Program-made: the position numbers and the translations under genes | Origin: Pseudomonas denitrificans (nom. rej.) | GTDB lineage: Bacteria; Pseudomonadota; Gammaproteobacteria; Pseudomonadales; Pseudomonadaceae | Assembly: GCF_008807415.1 (NCBI RefSeq) | Contig: NZ_CP043626.1 | Span: 5,494,501-5,558,500 of the forward strand | DNA length: 64,000 nt | Direction of reading: 5' to 3' | The notes under the pieces: model-generated | Databases searched by the model: none | What the model was told of the DNA's origin: nothing | What the model saw: the letters and a program-made list of their open reading frames with translations, nothing else | Part shown: in pieces, positions 36,386-47,524 of the stretch | Layout of the letters: every line of letters begins with the position of its first letter | Position numbering within the stretch: the first letter of the stretch is position 1

Positions 36386-36676
36386 ATGAAGAAACTGCTG
36401 TTCGCAGCCATCGTTGCCGCGCTGGCATCCAGCGCCCTGGCGGCCCAGGATCCGGAAGCCGTTTTCAACAGAGCCTGTGGCGCCTGCCACAATGGTCAGT
36501 TGCCAATGGCGCCGAAAAAGGGCGACGCCGCCGCTTGGAAGCCACGCCTGGACAAGGGCATGGACACGCTGGTGCAACATGTGACCAACGGTTTCAACGC
36601 GATGCCGCCTCGCGGCCTGTGCACCGACTGCAGCGCCGAGGATTACCAGACAATTATCCAGTGGATGTCGAAGTAA
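36386..36676 (+). CDS. Monoheme c5-type cytochrome
   Basis: A 96-residue exported cytochrome. The signal peptide is MKKLLFAAIVAALASSALA. The single heme site is CGACHNG, and the likely axial methionine is in FNAMPPRG, matching the cytochrome c5 layout; CTDC near the C-terminus is the c5-specific disulfide. It carries periplasmic electrons, likely to a terminal oxidase. ATG 36386 has AGGA upstream. The diheme cytochrome c4 gene follows 46 bases later, so the two probably form one unit. Confidence 0.9.
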   Translation: MKKLLFAAIVAALASSALAAQDPEAVFNRACGACHNGQLPMAPKKGDAAAWKPRLDKGMDTLVQHVTNGFNAMPPRGLCTDCSAEDYQTIIQWMSK

Positions 36677-36722
36677 CTCCCAGGCCTTACTCTTTCACCC
36701 TTAGCCGTTATTGGATTAGCTG

Positions 36723-37328
36723 ATGAACAAATTGATCGTGAGTCTGCTGTTGACCCTGGGTCTTGTCGGTGTGGCGAACGCCGCTGGCGATGCCAAGGCC
36801 GGTCAGGCGAAAGCTGCTGTCTGTGGTGCCTGCCACGGCGCCGATGGCAACAGCATGGCGCCCAACTTCCCGAAACTGGCCGGGCAGGGTGAGCGTTACC
36901 TGCTCAAGCAGATGCACGACATCAAGGACGGCAAGCGGACCGTGCTGGAAATGACCGGCCTGCTGACCAACCTCAGCGATGAGGACCTGGCAGACATCGC
37001 CGCCTACTTCTCCAGCCAGAACGGCAGCGTCGGCGCTGCCGATCCCAAGCTGGTCGCCCAGGGTGAAGCCCTGTTCCGCGGCGGCAAACTCGCTGAAGGC
37101 ATGCCGGCCTGCACCGGTTGCCACAACCCGGCTGGCCAGGGCAACGCCGAAGCCGGCTTCCCGCACCTGGGTGGCCAGCACGCGGCCTACACCGCCAAGC
37201 AGCTGACCGCCTTCCGCGAAGGCGAGCGCACCAACGACGGCGACGCCATGATCATGCGCAGCATCGCCGCCAAGCTGTCCAACAAGGACATCGCCGCGAT
37301 CTCCAGCTACATCGAAGGCCTGCACTAA
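36723..37328 (+). CDS. cc4: Diheme cytochrome c4
   Basis: A 201-residue periplasmic diheme cytochrome. After a signal peptide (MNKLIVSLLLTLGLVGVANA) come two similar halves, each with a heme site: CGACHGADG and CTGCHNPAG. Likely axial methionines are in VLEMTGL and DAMIMRSIA. It is an electron donor to cbb3-type oxidases and is highly expressed in pseudomonads. A terminator follows, then dsbA. Confidence 0.94.
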   Translation: MNKLIVSLLLTLGLVGVANAAGDAKAGQAKAAVCGACHGADGNSMAPNFPKLAGQGERYLLKQMHDIKDGKRTVLEMTGLLTNLSDEDLADIAAYFSSQNGSVGAADPKLVAQGEALFRGGKLAEGMPACTGCHNPAGQGNAEAGFPHLGGQHAAYTAKQLTAFREGERTNDGDAMIMRSIAAKLSNKDIAAISSYIEGLH

Positions 37329-37371
37329 GCAGCCCTTGTGGCGGAAACGCCAGATCGAAAAACTGCTTCGA

Positions 37372-37401
37372 AAAAAAGGGTGGCTCAGGCCGCCCTTTTT
37401 T
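37372..37401 (+). terminator. Terminator after cc4
   Basis: AAAAAAGGG-t-GGC / GCC-g-CCCTTTTTT hairpin (37372-37401), with long A and T flanks on the two strands. Confidence 0.9.
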
Positions 37402-37507
37402 GCGTCTGCCCCCACTACAATGCTGGAACCGTGTCTGGCCCCTCCGGTCAAACCGCTTCATCCCGCCGCGTGCAGCGTGGCGGTTCCGCTCAGCCAAGGA
37501 GTGAACC

Positions 37508-38149
37508 ATGCGTAACCTGATTTTCACCGCCGCTCTTGCCTTCGCCGGCCTGTTCGCCGTCAACGCGAACGCCGCCGACTTCGAAGCAGGCAAGAACTAC
37601 ACCGAGCTGAACCAGGCCGTCCCGGTCTCCCAGCCCGGCAAGATCGAGGTGGTGGAGCTGTTCTGGTACGGCTGCCCGCACTGCTACGCGTTCGAACCGA
37701 CCATCAACCCGTGGGTCGAGAAGCTGCCGGCCGACGTTCATTTCGTGCGCATTCCGGCCATGTTCGGCGGCCTGTGGAACATCCACGGCCAGCTGTTCCT
37801 GACCCTGGAGTCCATGGGCGTGGAGAAGAAGGTGCACCACTCGATCTTCGAGAAGCTGCACAACAACCCGAAAGCCCTGACCACCCCGGAAGAAATGGCT
37901 GACTTCGTCGCCGAACAGGGCGTGGACAAGGACAAGTTCCTGAGCACCTACAACTCCTTTGCCATCAAGGGCCAGATCGAGAAGGCCAAGAAACTGGCGA
38001 TGGCCTACCAGATCAGCGGCGTGCCGACCCTGGTGGTCAATGGCAAGTACCGCTTCGACATCGGCTCGGCCGGTGGCCCGGACGAGGCGCTGCAGCTGGC
38101 TGACCAGCTGATCGCCAAGGAACGCGCCGACGCCAAGGCCGCTCAGTAA
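37508..38149 (+). CDS. dsbA: Thiol:disulfide interchange protein DsbA
   Basis: A 213-residue periplasmic oxidoreductase that introduces disulfides into secreted proteins. The signal peptide ends VNANA. The thioredoxin fold carries the active site FWYGCPHCYAFEP and the cis-proline loop SGVPTLVV. The CPHC dipeptide is typical of a strongly oxidising DsbA. AAGGAG precedes the start. Several small cysteine-containing exported proteins in this window could be clients. Confidence 0.95.
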   Translation: MRNLIFTAALAFAGLFAVNANAADFEAGKNYTELNQAVPVSQPGKIEVVELFWYGCPHCYAFEPTINPWVEKLPADVHFVRIPAMFGGLWNIHGQLFLTLESMGVEKKVHHSIFEKLHNNPKALTTPEEMADFVAEQGVDKDKFLSTYNSFAIKGQIEKAKKLAMAYQISGVPTLVVNGKYRFDIGSAGGPDEALQLADQLIAKERADAKAAQ

Positions 38150-38161
38150 GGTCCGACGACG

Positions 38162-39034
38162 ATGCTGCGCCGGCGGACTCGTGATCGTGTCGCGGGGGCC
38201 TGCGTCCCGCGGGTGAATGCCGCCCATGGGACACCCGCCGGCCTGCCCGACGACGGCCGGCTCCGCCTGCTCAGCTTCAACATCCAGGTAGGGATCAGTA
38301 CCGAAAGGTACCGCCACTACCTGACCCGCGGCTGGCAGCACCTGCTGCCGGCCGCCGGGCGCGCCAGCAACCTGCAGCGCATCGGCGAACTGCTCCACGA
38401 TTACGACGTGGTCGCCCTGCAGGAAGCCGACGGCGGCAGCATCCGCTCCGGCAACATCAACCAGGTCGAACACCTGGCCCAGCTCGGTGCCTTCCCCTAC
38501 TGGTACCAGCAGCTCAACCGCAATCTCGGGCGCATCGCCCAGCACAGCAACGGCCTGCTCAGCCGCCTGCAGCCCACCGCCCTGGAAGACCACCCGTTGC
38601 CCGGCCCGCCCGGACGCGGCGCGATCCTCATGCGCTTCGGCGAAGGCCGTGACGCGCTGGCCGTGGTGATGATGCACCTGGCCCTCGGCGCGCGGACCCG
38701 CACCCGCCAGCTCGCCTACATCCGCGAGCTGCTGCAGGACTACCGCCACCACGTGCTGATGGGCGATATGAACACCCATGCCGCCGACCTGCTGGAAAGC
38801 TCGCCGCTGCGCGACCTCCAGCTCATCGCCCCGCAGGTCGAGGCCACTTTCCCCAGCTGGCGCCCACAGCGCTGCCTGGACCACATCCTGCTCAGTTCCG
38901 AGCTGGCGCTGGAACGCGTCAGTGTCCTCCCGCACCCGATTTCCGACCACCTGCCCGTGGCTGTGGAAATCCGCCTGCCGGATGCCCTGCGTTCGTCCTC
39001 GTCGCTCGTCTTGCGCGGCGAGGCCCCTGAATGA
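38162..39034 (+). CDS. Endonuclease/exonuclease/phosphatase-family protein
   Basis: A 290-residue protein with the EEP (DNase I-like) fold: [11 protein letters not shown] at the start of the fold, the metal-binding glutamate in [28 protein letters not shown], and the C-terminal [10 protein letters not shown] and ISDHLPV, which contain the catalytic histidine. The substrate could be nucleic acid, a phospholipid or a phosphoester and is unknown. The arginine-rich first ~30 residues look poorly conserved; a later start is possible. The stop overlaps the next ATG (ATGA), so it is co-translated with the diguanylate cyclase. Confidence 0.85.
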   Translation: MLRRRTRDRVAGACVPRVNAAHGTPAGLPDDGRLRLLSFNIQVGISTERYRHYLTRGWQHLLPAAGRASNLQRIGELLHDYDVVALQEADGGSIRSGNINQVEHLAQLGAFPYWYQQLNRNLGRIAQHSNGLLSRLQPTALEDHPLPGPPGRGAILMRFGEGRDALAVVMMHLALGARTRTRQLAYIRELLQDYRHHVLMGDMNTHAADLLESSPLRDLQLIAPQVEATFPSWRPQRCLDHILLSSELALERVSVLPHPISDHLPVAVEIRLPDALRSSSSLVLRGEAPE

Positions 39035-41037
39035 GTCGCGACGACGACCAACGCTGGAAACAGAAGTACCTGGACAACCTCGAGCAGCAGGAGAAGCTCG
39101 AACGCCGCTGGGATGCCCGCCTCGACCTGCTGCGTCGCGGCCTGGTGCGCAGCAGCCTCGCCGCCGAAGGCAGCGACAAGGCGGTAGACGCCTGCATGAA
39201 GGAGCTGCGCGAGGTGCTGCGCCGCGACGAGATGGACGCCGGCCTGTCGCGCCTGATTCCGCAGCTGGAAAAGGCCGTGCTCGACTCCGAGCAGCGCCGC
39301 CAGCAGCGCGTCGAGCAGAACATCGCCGCGCTGGGCCAGCTGTCGCAGCAACTGCTGTCCCTGGACATGCCGGGTGACGTACGCAAGCCACTCAAGCGCC
39401 TGGCCAAGGACATTCCCAGCCGTGGCAGCTCCTCCCGTGAACTGCCGGCCCTACTGGCCGAACTGAGCCGCCTGCAGCGCCAGGTGCTGGATCATTTCGG
39501 CAATGGTGGCGGCGAGCAGCGCCCCGGCTTCCTGCAACGGCTGTTCGGCAGCCGGGACAACGACGACGCAGACTTGCCGGAATCGCTGCCCACTGCGCCC
39601 GCCGCAACGGCAGAAGCAGCGCCCTTCGACGAAGTAGTGGTGGATGAACCTGTGCCCGCCGTCGGGCAACCTGCTGCACCTGCACCTGCACCTGCACCTG
39701 CACCTGCCGCGTCGGCGGTCGCTGAGGCGGTTGCCGAGCCCGTCATGGAGCGGGCCGGCGCCCTTGCCACGGCCCCTGCGCCAGAGCCCGTCGCCGCACT
39801 GTCCCCGGCCGCGCCGGGCGAAGCTGTCGCCATGGCGGAAGTGCTGGTCCCGGCGCGCGTGGCGGAGTCTGTCGCCCGCGACGATTCCAAGCTGCTCGAC
39901 AGCCTGCCGGTGCCGCCCGGCCTGTTCGGCACGCCAGAAGATGCGCGCCAGGCCAACGATCCCTACGCCCTGCCGCCGCGCCCGGAGCCCGGTTACAGCG
40001 CTGTGGCGCCACACATCGAGGCGAGCCTGCTGCGCCTGCTGGACGAGATGCACCTGCCGGCCGCCCAGCAGATCCAGGCCGAGGAGCTGCGCTCGCGCAT
40101 CCATGGCAGCCTCAACTGGTACGAACTGGTGCCGGTGCTGGACGACCTGGGCGTCCTGGTGCTGTCACTCAACGACAGCGGCCAGCGCGAGTTCGAAGGC
40201 TACCTGCACCAGCTCAACGAACGCCTGGGCACCTTCCTCGACGGCCTGCAGGCGGTCCAGGAGAATCACAGTGGCTCCAGCTCCAGCGCCCGCGACCTTG
40301 ACGATACCCTGCGTGAACAGGTCAGCGGCCTGAAGGAAAGCGTGCTCGAAGCCACCGACCTTGAGGGCCTCAAGCGCAATGTCGAGTCTCGCCTGCAGGG
40401 CCTGGTCGGCACCATGGACCGCTTCCGCGAGGAGCGCGAAGTCCGTGAGCGCGAGGTGGGCGAGCGCATCCAGTCGCTGGTGACTCGCGTCACCAGCATG
40501 GAAGAGGAGGCCCGCACCTTCCAGGCGAACATCGAGGACCAGCGCCAGAAGGCCATGACCGATGCCCTGACCGGCCTGCCCAACCGCGCCGCGCTTAGCG
40601 AGCGGCTGGAGCTGGAGGTCTCGCGCTGGGAGCGCTACGGCGGCGACCTGCTGCTGGCGGTGCTCGATGTCGACCACTTCAAGCGCATCAACGACGACTT
40701 CGGCCACCTTGCCGGTGACAAGGTGCTGAAGATCATCGCCAACGAACTGGCCAAGCGCGTGCGCAAGACCGATTTCATCGCCCGCTACGGCGGCGAGGAG
40801 TTCGTCGTGCTGCTGCCCGCCACGCCGCTGGACGGCGGACAGCAACTGCTCGACGTGCTGCGCGGCGCCATCGAAGCCTGCCCGTTCCACTTCAAGGGCG
40901 AACGCCTGAGCATCACCTGCTCGGCGGGCCTGACGGCGTTCCGCGAAGGCGAGCGCGCCGAAGCCGTGTTCGAGCGCGCCGACCAGGCGCTGTACCGTGC
41001 CAAGCGCGGCGGGCGCAATCGCCTGGAAGTCGACTGA
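39031..41037 (+). CDS. GGDEF diguanylate cyclase with coiled-coil N-terminus
   Basis: A 668-residue cytoplasmic diguanylate cyclase that makes c-di-GMP. No transmembrane segment is seen. Residues 1-~155 are helical and charged. Residues ~190-280 are a low-complexity Ala/Pro linker with a hexanucleotide-encoded AP repeat. A second helical region (~330-500) leads to the GGDEF domain (~505-668) with [12 protein letters not shown], the active site YGGEEF and an intact product-inhibition I-site (RKTD five residues before GGEEF). The gene corresponds by position to PA5487 (DgcH). It overlaps the upstream EEP gene by 4 bases. The signal it senses is unknown. Confidence 0.93.
   Translation: MSRDDDQRWKQKYLDNLEQQEKLERRWDARLDLLRRGLVRSSLAAEGSDKAVDACMKELREVLRRDEMDAGLSRLIPQLEKAVLDSEQRRQQRVEQNIAALGQLSQQLLSLDMPGDVRKPLKRLAKDIPSRGSSSRELPALLAELSRLQRQVLDHFGNGGGEQRPGFLQRLFGSRDNDDADLPESLPTAPAATAEAAPFDEVVVDEPVPAVGQPAAPAPAPAPAPAASAVAEAVAEPVMERAGALATAPAPEPVAALSPAAPGEAVAMAEVLVPARVAESVARDDSKLLDSLPVPPGLFGTPEDARQANDPYALPPRPEPGYSAVAPHIEASLLRLLDEMHLPAAQQIQAEELRSRIHGSLNWYELVPVLDDLGVLVLSLNDSGQREFEGYLHQLNERLGTFLDGLQAVQENHSGSSSSARDLDDTLREQVSGLKESVLEATDLEGLKRNVESRLQGLVGTMDRFREEREVREREVGERIQSLVTRVTSMEEEARTFQANIEDQRQKAMTDALTGLPNRAALSERLELEVSRWERYGGDLLLAVLDVDHFKRINDDFGHLAGDKVLKIIANELAKRVRKTDFIARYGGEEFVVLLPATPLDGGQQLLDVLRGAIEACPFHFKGERLSITCSAGLTAFREGERAEAVFERADQALYRAKRGGRNRLEVD
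39674..39706 (+). repeat. Hexanucleotide tandem repeat TGCACC x5 inside the diguanylate cyclase
   Basis: Five perfect tandem TGCACC units plus a partial one, encoding alternating Ala-Pro in the disordered linker. The unit is a multiple of three, so slippage would change linker length without frameshift. Confidence 0.85.
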
Positions 41038-41051
41038 GCGCGATTCTTTCC

Positions 41052-41101
41052 CTGTAGGAGCGGGCCATGCCCGCGATCGCGCGCATGTCCCGCTCCTACA
41101 G
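41052..41101. repeat. REP-type repeat, copy 3
   Basis: CTGTAGGAGCGGGCCATGCC...GCGCATGTCCCGCTCCTACAG, about 15 bases after the diguanylate cyclase stop. Same family as 27825 and 31051. Confidence 0.88.
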
Positions 41102-41125
41102 AAAGAGATTTCAATCACATCGGAA

Positions 41126-41195
41126 ATTCTTGACGAACGAAAGAGCATAGGTTTTGATTCGCACACTTATCTTTCGAATCGAAACTTGATCGTTC
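41126..41195 (+). promoter_or_regulatory. Repeat-rich promoter region of glmR
   Basis: This AT-richer stretch has several CGAA/TTCG words, including the dyad TTTCGAATCGAAA (41171-41183) and the flanking GACGAACGAAAG. DeoR-type repressors bind repeated short motifs of this sort, so autoregulation by GlmR is plausible. No experimental consensus is known to me. Confidence 0.4.
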
Positions 41196-41966
41196 ATGTC
41201 GAAACGCAACACACCTCAACGCCGCCACGACATCCTGGCGCTGCTCGCCGAACAGGGCGAAGTCAGCGTGGACGATCTCGCGCGCCGCTTCGCCACCTCC
41301 GAGGTGACTATCCGCAAGGACCTGGCCGCCCTGGAAGGCAACGGCCTGCTGCTGCGTCGCTACGGTGGCGCGGTGCCGATGCCCCATGAGCTGATCGCCG
41401 AGCCGAGCCAGCCGCTGTCGCGCTACAAGCAGGCCATCGGCCGTGCCGCGGCGGCCTGCATCCGCGAGCATGCGCGGATCATCATCGACAGCGGCAGCAC
41501 CACCGCCGCGCTGATCCCGGAGCTGGGCCGCAAGCCCGGCCTGGTGGTGATGACCAACTCCCTGAGCGTGGCCAATGCCCTGCGTGAGCTGGAGCGCGAA
41601 CCGGTGTTGCTGATGACCGGCGGCACCTGGGACCCGCACTCGGAGTCGTTCCAGGGCCAGGTGGCCGAACAGGTGCTGCGCTCCTACGATTTCGATCAGC
41701 TGTTCATCGGCGCCACCGGGCTCGACCTGGAGCGGGGCACGACGACCTTCAACGAACTGCTGGGCCTGAGCCGGGTCATGGCCGAGGTCGCCCGCGAGGT
41801 GATCGTCATGGCCGAGGCCGACAAGCTGGGCCGGCGCATTCCCAACCTGGAGCTGCCGTGGAGCAGCGTCCAGACCCTGATTACCGACGAACGCCTGAGC
41901 GATGAAGCGTTCGAACTGATCCAGGCGCGCGGCGTGAAAGTGATCCGCGCGCGCTGTGAAGACTGA
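41196..41966 (+). CDS. glmR: DeoR-family regulator GlmR
   Basis: A 256-residue DeoR-family repressor. The N-terminal helix-turn-helix is RRHDILALLAEQGEVSVDDL followed by FATSEVTIRKDLAALE. The remainder is the sugar-phosphate-sensing domain (IDSGSTTAALIPEL, MTNSLSVANAL, LFIGATGLDLERG). It sits 15 bases before glmS in the same direction, and in P. aeruginosa GlmR (PA5550) controls glmS and amino-sugar use. The likely effector is an amino-sugar phosphate, by analogy. Confidence 0.92.
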   Translation: MSKRNTPQRRHDILALLAEQGEVSVDDLARRFATSEVTIRKDLAALEGNGLLLRRYGGAVPMPHELIAEPSQPLSRYKQAIGRAAAACIREHARIIIDSGSTTAALIPELGRKPGLVVMTNSLSVANALRELEREPVLLMTGGTWDPHSESFQGQVAEQVLRSYDFDQLFIGATGLDLERGTTTFNELLGLSRVMAEVAREVIVMAEADKLGRRIPNLELPWSSVQTLITDERLSDEAFELIQARGVKVIRARCED

Positions 41967-41981
41967 CAGGAGACTCAAACC

Positions 41982-43808
<1,827 letters not shown>

Positions 43809-43817
<9 letters not shown>

Positions 43818-43839
43818 GCCGTGACGGTGGAATAAGCCG
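43809..43839 (+). repeat. Direct repeat duplicating the glmS stop region
   Basis: GTGGAATAAGCCG occurs at 43809-43821 and again at 43827-43839 (period 18). The first copy encodes the last residues and stop of GlmS; the second lies immediately downstream. It sits just before the predicted Tn7 insertion point. Confidence 0.8.
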
Positions 43840-43846
43840 ATAAGCG
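43840..43846. other. Predicted attTn7 insertion point
   Basis: Tn7 inserts about 25 bases past the glmS stop (here 43815-43817) through TnsD binding to the conserved glmS 3' end. Distance from the stop places the site near 43842. No Tn7 ends or transposon genes are present downstream, so the site looks empty. Confidence 0.65.
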
Positions 43847-43865
43847 TTCAGACGTGCGTGACGAG

Positions 43866-43890
43866 AAAGGTCCCTTCGGGGGCCTTTTTT
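43866..43890 (+). terminator. Terminator after glmS
   Basis: Stem AAAGGTCCC/GGGGCCTTT (43866-43874 with 43879-43887, one G-T pair), loop TTCG, followed by a T-run. Confidence 0.9.
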
Positions 43891-44351
43891 CGTTTCAGGG
43901 CGTGGAAATTCAGGGGGAAAGGCGAGGGGACGGATCAACATTCCCCCGGTGCCTGCACGTCCGGGGGTGTGGACGGGGCACCGAGGCCAGGCGGCAGAGG
44001 CCGCTACACGAGGGGAATGGAAATCGACCTTGTCTTGTGGACAAGGTCGGGCTCCGGCCCTGCGAGGGGTACCTGACAAGTCTCCCGCAGGGCGGGGAGC
44101 GCGCCAACGATAGAAGCTGGCTAGTGGCCGGTCAATCGGAAACGACAAACGCGCGTTCGCAAGTGTCCGATATTCGAACCAAAAGGGCCGGTCGGGACCG
44201 CGGATTTCGTTAGCCGGCTATCGGAGGTGTCTATACTGTTTCTGATTGTGTCCGGGAAAACTCCGCTCCTGGAGCGACGCTCGGGCACGGACGGCAGAAG
44301 GATTTCCGTCCATCAAGACGGGACGCTGTTCCAACTGACAAGAGAATCCCC
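43891..44351. other. Structured gap between glmS terminator and dicarboxylate permease
   Basis: No convincing protein gene. Several strong dyads occur: GGTGCC/GGCACC (43948-43953 with 43977-43982), the perfect GACCTTGTC/GACAAGGTC (44026-44034 with 44040-44048), CCCTGCG/CGCAGGG (44058-44064 with 44086-44092), and CGCTCC/GGAGCG (44264-44269 with 44271-44276) close to the next gene. An AT-rich patch TCTATACTGTTTCTGATTGTG (44228-44250 area) may be the promoter for the permease. A small RNA or 5' leader is possible. Confidence 0.4.
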
Positions 44352-45656
44352 ATGAACACACCTGCCGTACCGCAATACTCCGCCCACGAGCGTCGCTCGC
44401 GCATCCTCGCCATCGTCGGCGCCTCGTCGGGCAACCTGGTGGAGTGGTTCGACTTCTACGTCTACGCCTTCACCGCTCTGTACTTCGCCCACGCCTTCTT
44501 CCCCTCGGACGATCCGACGGTGCAGCTGCTCAACACCGCCGGGGTATTCGCCGCGGGCTTCCTGATGCGTCCGATCGGCGGCTGGCTGTTCGGCCGCATC
44601 GCCGACAAGAAGGGCCGCAAGACCGCGATGATGATCTCGGTGCTGATGATGTGCGGCGGCTCGCTGGCGATTGCGGTGATGCCGACCTACGCCACCATCG
44701 GCGTCGCGGCGCCGGCGCTGCTGCTGCTGGCGCGGCTGTTCCAGGGCCTTTCCGTGGGAGGCGAGTACGGCACCAGCGCGACCTACATGAGCGAAGTGGC
44801 GCTCAAGGGCCAGCGCGGCTTCTTCGCTTCCTTCCAGTACGTGACCCTGATCGGCGGCCAGCTGCTGGCGGTGCTGGTGGTGGTGATCCTGCAGCAACTG
44901 CTGACCACCGACGAGCTGAAGGAATGGGGCTGGCGGATTCCCTTCGTGATCGGCGCGATCACTGCGGTGATCGCCTTCTACCTGCGTCGTTCGCTGCACG
45001 AGACGGCCAAGGAGTCGAACCTCAACCGCAAGGAGTCGGGCACCCTCTCCGAACTGTTCACCCACCACAAGCGCGCCTTCTTCACCGTGCTCGGCTTCAC
45101 CGCCGGCGGCTCGCTGATCTTCTACACCTTCACCACCTACATGCAGAAATACCTGGTGAACACCGCCGGCATGGACCCGAAGGTGGCCAGCGGCGTGATG
45201 ACCTTCGCGCTGTTCTGCTACATGTGCATGCAGCCGCTGTTCGGCGCACTGTCCGACCGCATCGGCCGCAAGACCTCGATGCTCTGGTTCGGCGCTCTCG
45301 GGCTGATCTTCACCTGGCCGATCCTTTCCGCGCTGAAGGCGGTGAGCAGCCCGTACCTGGCCTTCGTGCTGATCATCGCGGCCATGGCTATCGTCAGCCT
45401 GTACACCTCGATCAGCGGCCTGATCAAGGCGGAGATGTTCCCGCCGCAGATTCGCGCCCTGGGCGTGGGCCTGTCCTACGCGGTGGGCAACGCGATCTTC
45501 GGCGGCTCGGCCGAATACGCCGCGTTGGGCCTGAAGACCATGGGCATGGAAGAGGTGTTCTACATCTACGTTTCGGTCATGTGCGGCGTAGCGCTGGTGG
45601 TTTGCTTGCTGCTGCCGGACCTGCGCAAGGTCAGCTACCTCAACGACGAGGACTGA
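44352..45656 (+). CDS. pcaT: MFS dicarboxylate permease (KgtP/PcaT type)
   Basis: A 434-residue metabolite:H+ symporter with 12 predicted transmembrane helices. The family signature loops are clear: [13 protein letters not shown] near the N-terminus, [15 protein letters not shown] between helices 2 and 3, and [15 protein letters not shown]. The sequence fits the alpha-ketoglutarate permease subgroup; the P. aeruginosa counterpart (PA5530) takes up C5 dicarboxylates. The exact substrate here is inferred. It is a single-gene unit, converging on an efflux gene. Confidence 0.88.
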   Translation: MNTPAVPQYSAHERRSRILAIVGASSGNLVEWFDFYVYAFTALYFAHAFFPSDDPTVQLLNTAGVFAAGFLMRPIGGWLFGRIADKKGRKTAMMISVLMMCGGSLAIAVMPTYATIGVAAPALLLLARLFQGLSVGGEYGTSATYMSEVALKGQRGFFASFQYVTLIGGQLLAVLVVVILQQLLTTDELKEWGWRIPFVIGAITAVIAFYLRRSLHETAKESNLNRKESGTLSELFTHHKRAFFTVLGFTAGGSLIFYTFTTYMQKYLVNTAGMDPKVASGVMTFALFCYMCMQPLFGALSDRIGRKTSMLWFGALGLIFTWPILSALKAVSSPYLAFVLIIAAMAIVSLYTSISGLIKAEMFPPQIRALGVGLSYAVGNAIFGGSAEYAALGLKTMGMEEVFYIYVSVMCGVALVVCLLLPDLRKVSYLNDED

Positions 45657-45671
45657 CCTGCGCCGGCGGCG

Positions 45672-47144
45672 CTAGTCGTTGCCCCGGCCGCGCAGGGCGT
45701 GGTCGGGCAGCGACAGGGCGATCAGCAGGGCCAGGGCGCCGAAGCCTGCGTTGATCAGGAACAGGTGCCCGAATACCCTATCCAGCGTGAGCCGCTGCGC
45801 CTCGTGGCCGGCTCCGCTGAGGCTGGCCAGCAGTGCGCTGGTCGACAGACCATGACCCGCCTCGCCCGCCAGCGGCTGCAGCATCGCCAGCAGCAGCGCG
45901 GACATCAGCGCGATCCCCACCGCTCCGCCCAGTGAGCGGAACAGCGTGATGTTGCTGGTCGCCACGCCCAGGTGTTTCGTCTCCACCGTGCTCTGCGCCG
46001 CTACCAGGCTGGTGGGGAACTGCGTGCCGGCGGCAATGCCGGTGAGCAGCATGCAGACGCCCGAGAGGACGTACGCGCTCGGCGGCGTCAGCGCCAGGCC
46101 GGCAATTGCCAGCGGCATCAGCAGCGCGCCACTGACGATCTGCGGCTTGTAGCGGCCGATGATCGCGGTGAGACGGCCGCAGCAGTACGCGCCGATCGGC
46201 ACGCCCATGGCCAGCGGCAGCAGGTGCAGTGCGGCGCTGTCCGCGCCCGCGCCGGTGACCGACTGGAAGCGCAGCGGCACCAGCACCGACAGCGAGATGA
46301 CCTGGAAGCTGGCGAAGAAGCTGATCAGCCAGCTCAGGGTGGCTGCGCGAATACCGAACAGGTGCATCGGCACCAGGGGTTCCGGCGCGCGGCGCTCCTG
46401 CAGCACGAACAGGGCGATCAGCACCACGGCGGCGACGAACAGCGCGAGCATCTGTGGGTCGTTCCAGCGCGCGCCCTGGCCGACCTCGGTGATCGCCAGC
46501 AGAAGGCTGCCCAGGCCTGCGATCATCAGCATCGTGCCGAGGTAGTCGATCACCGGCTTGCGTCCCGGCACTGGCAGGCCGCGCAGGGTCCGGCGCGACA
46601 CCGCGAGGGCGACCAGGCCCACCGGCAGGTTGATCAGGAACACCCAGCGCCACGACAGGTACTCGGTGAGCAGCCCGCCCAGCACCGGGCCGGCGATGCT
46701 CGCCACTGCGTACATGCTGCTGAAGTAGCCCTGGTAGCGGCCGCGTTCGCGCGGCGGGACGATGTCACCGATGATCGCCTGGCTCACCGACATCATGCCG
46801 CCGGCGCCGATGCCCTGCAGGACGCGGGCGAGCACCAGCTGCTCCATGCTCTGGGCGGCGCCGCAGAGCAGCGAGGCGACGGTGAACAGGCCGATGGCGA
46901 AGAGCATCAGCACGCGGCGGCCGTAGAGGTCGCCGAGCTTGCCGTAGATCGGCATGGAGATGGTCATCGCCACCATGTAGCCGGAGATGACCCACGCCAG
47001 CAGGTCGAAATCGCCGAAGCCTGCGGAGATCGCCGGGAGGGAAACGGCGACGATGGTCTGGTCGAGCGCACCGAGGAAGATCGCCAGCATCAGCCCCACC
47101 AGCACGGTGCGGACCGCCGGGCGAGGCGCGGAGAAGGTAGTCAA
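45672..47144 (-). CDS. MFS multidrug exporter, 14-helix EmrB/QacA (DHA2) type
   Basis: A ~490-residue drug:H+ antiporter. It shows the DHA2 landmarks LDQTIVAVSLPAI (helix 1), GKLGDLYGRRVLML (loop 2-3), LVLARVLQGIGAGGMMSVSQAI (helix 4) and GPVLGGLLTEYLSWRWVFLINLPVG (antiporter motif C region; only parts quoted here), and about 14 hydrophobic segments. No EmrA-type adaptor neighbours it. No ATG fits; I chose TTG 47144 with AAGGGGG upstream, and an upstream TTG at 47213 is also in frame. The substrate is unknown. Confidence 0.85.
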   Translation of the reverse strand: MTTFSAPRPAVRTVLVGLMLAIFLGALDQTIVAVSLPAISAGFGDFDLLAWVISGYMVAMTISMPIYGKLGDLYGRRVLMLFAIGLFTVASLLCGAAQSMEQLVLARVLQGIGAGGMMSVSQAIIGDIVPPRERGRYQGYFSSMYAVASIAGPVLGGLLTEYLSWRWVFLINLPVGLVALAVSRRTLRGLPVPGRKPVIDYLGTMLMIAGLGSLLLAITEVGQGARWNDPQMLALFVAAVVLIALFVLQERRAPEPLVPMHLFGIRAATLSWLISFFASFQVISLSVLVPLRFQSVTGAGADSAALHLLPLAMGVPIGAYCCGRLTAIIGRYKPQIVSGALLMPLAIAGLALTPPSAYVLSGVCMLLTGIAAGTQFPTSLVAAQSTVETKHLGVATSNITLFRSLGGAVGIALMSALLLAMLQPLAGEAGHGLSTSALLASLSGAGHEAQRLTLDRVFGHLFLINAGFGALALLIALSLPDHALRGRGND

Positions 47145-47524
47145 GACAGCCCCCTTGGACGGCAGAGGCCCTCCGGTCGGAAGGCGCGCGGAGGGGGCCA
47201 CAGTGTAGTGCAATGGAGTGACGATCTGTCACATCGGCATCATCGTTACCGGGCAGGAAAGGCTCTATCTCAGGCTTGGCAACGATAGGTGGCGAAGCGG
47301 CTGCTACGCTTGCGTAGCGAACTATTGTTTCGTGCAGGGTCTTTCGTGCACGGGGCCTGTGAATTCTTTTGGAACGCCTCCCGCTGGGGGGCGCTCCACA
47401 GCAAAGGAATCGGCAGGTCCACCGCTGCGGTCGGCGCCCGATAGTTTTCCGCGGGCCAGGCCATAGGCGAAGACTATGGAAGTGCTGGTCTATAGTTCTT
47501 CAGCCCTGTGACCAGGAGGTTTGC
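47145..47524. other. 380-base gap between MFS exporter and cfa
   Basis: No gene. It contains a GC-rich dyad GGAACGCCTCC/GGGGGGCGCTCC around 47371-47398 and, at its right end, the cfa promoter and ribosome site. Confidence 0.5.
47490..47496 (+). promoter_or_regulatory. Candidate sigma-S-like -10 element of cfa
   Basis: CTATAGT, one mismatch from the CTATACT extended -10 favoured by RpoS, 29 bases before the cfa ATG. CFA synthase is commonly RpoS-dependent in pseudomonads. No clear -35 is seen, as is usual for such promoters. Confidence 0.4.

Noticed and set aside
47220..47524. Small coding frame upstream of cfa in frame with it
   Set aside because: The conserved protein begins at ATG 47525 with a strong ribosome site; the upstream extension is not family-like.
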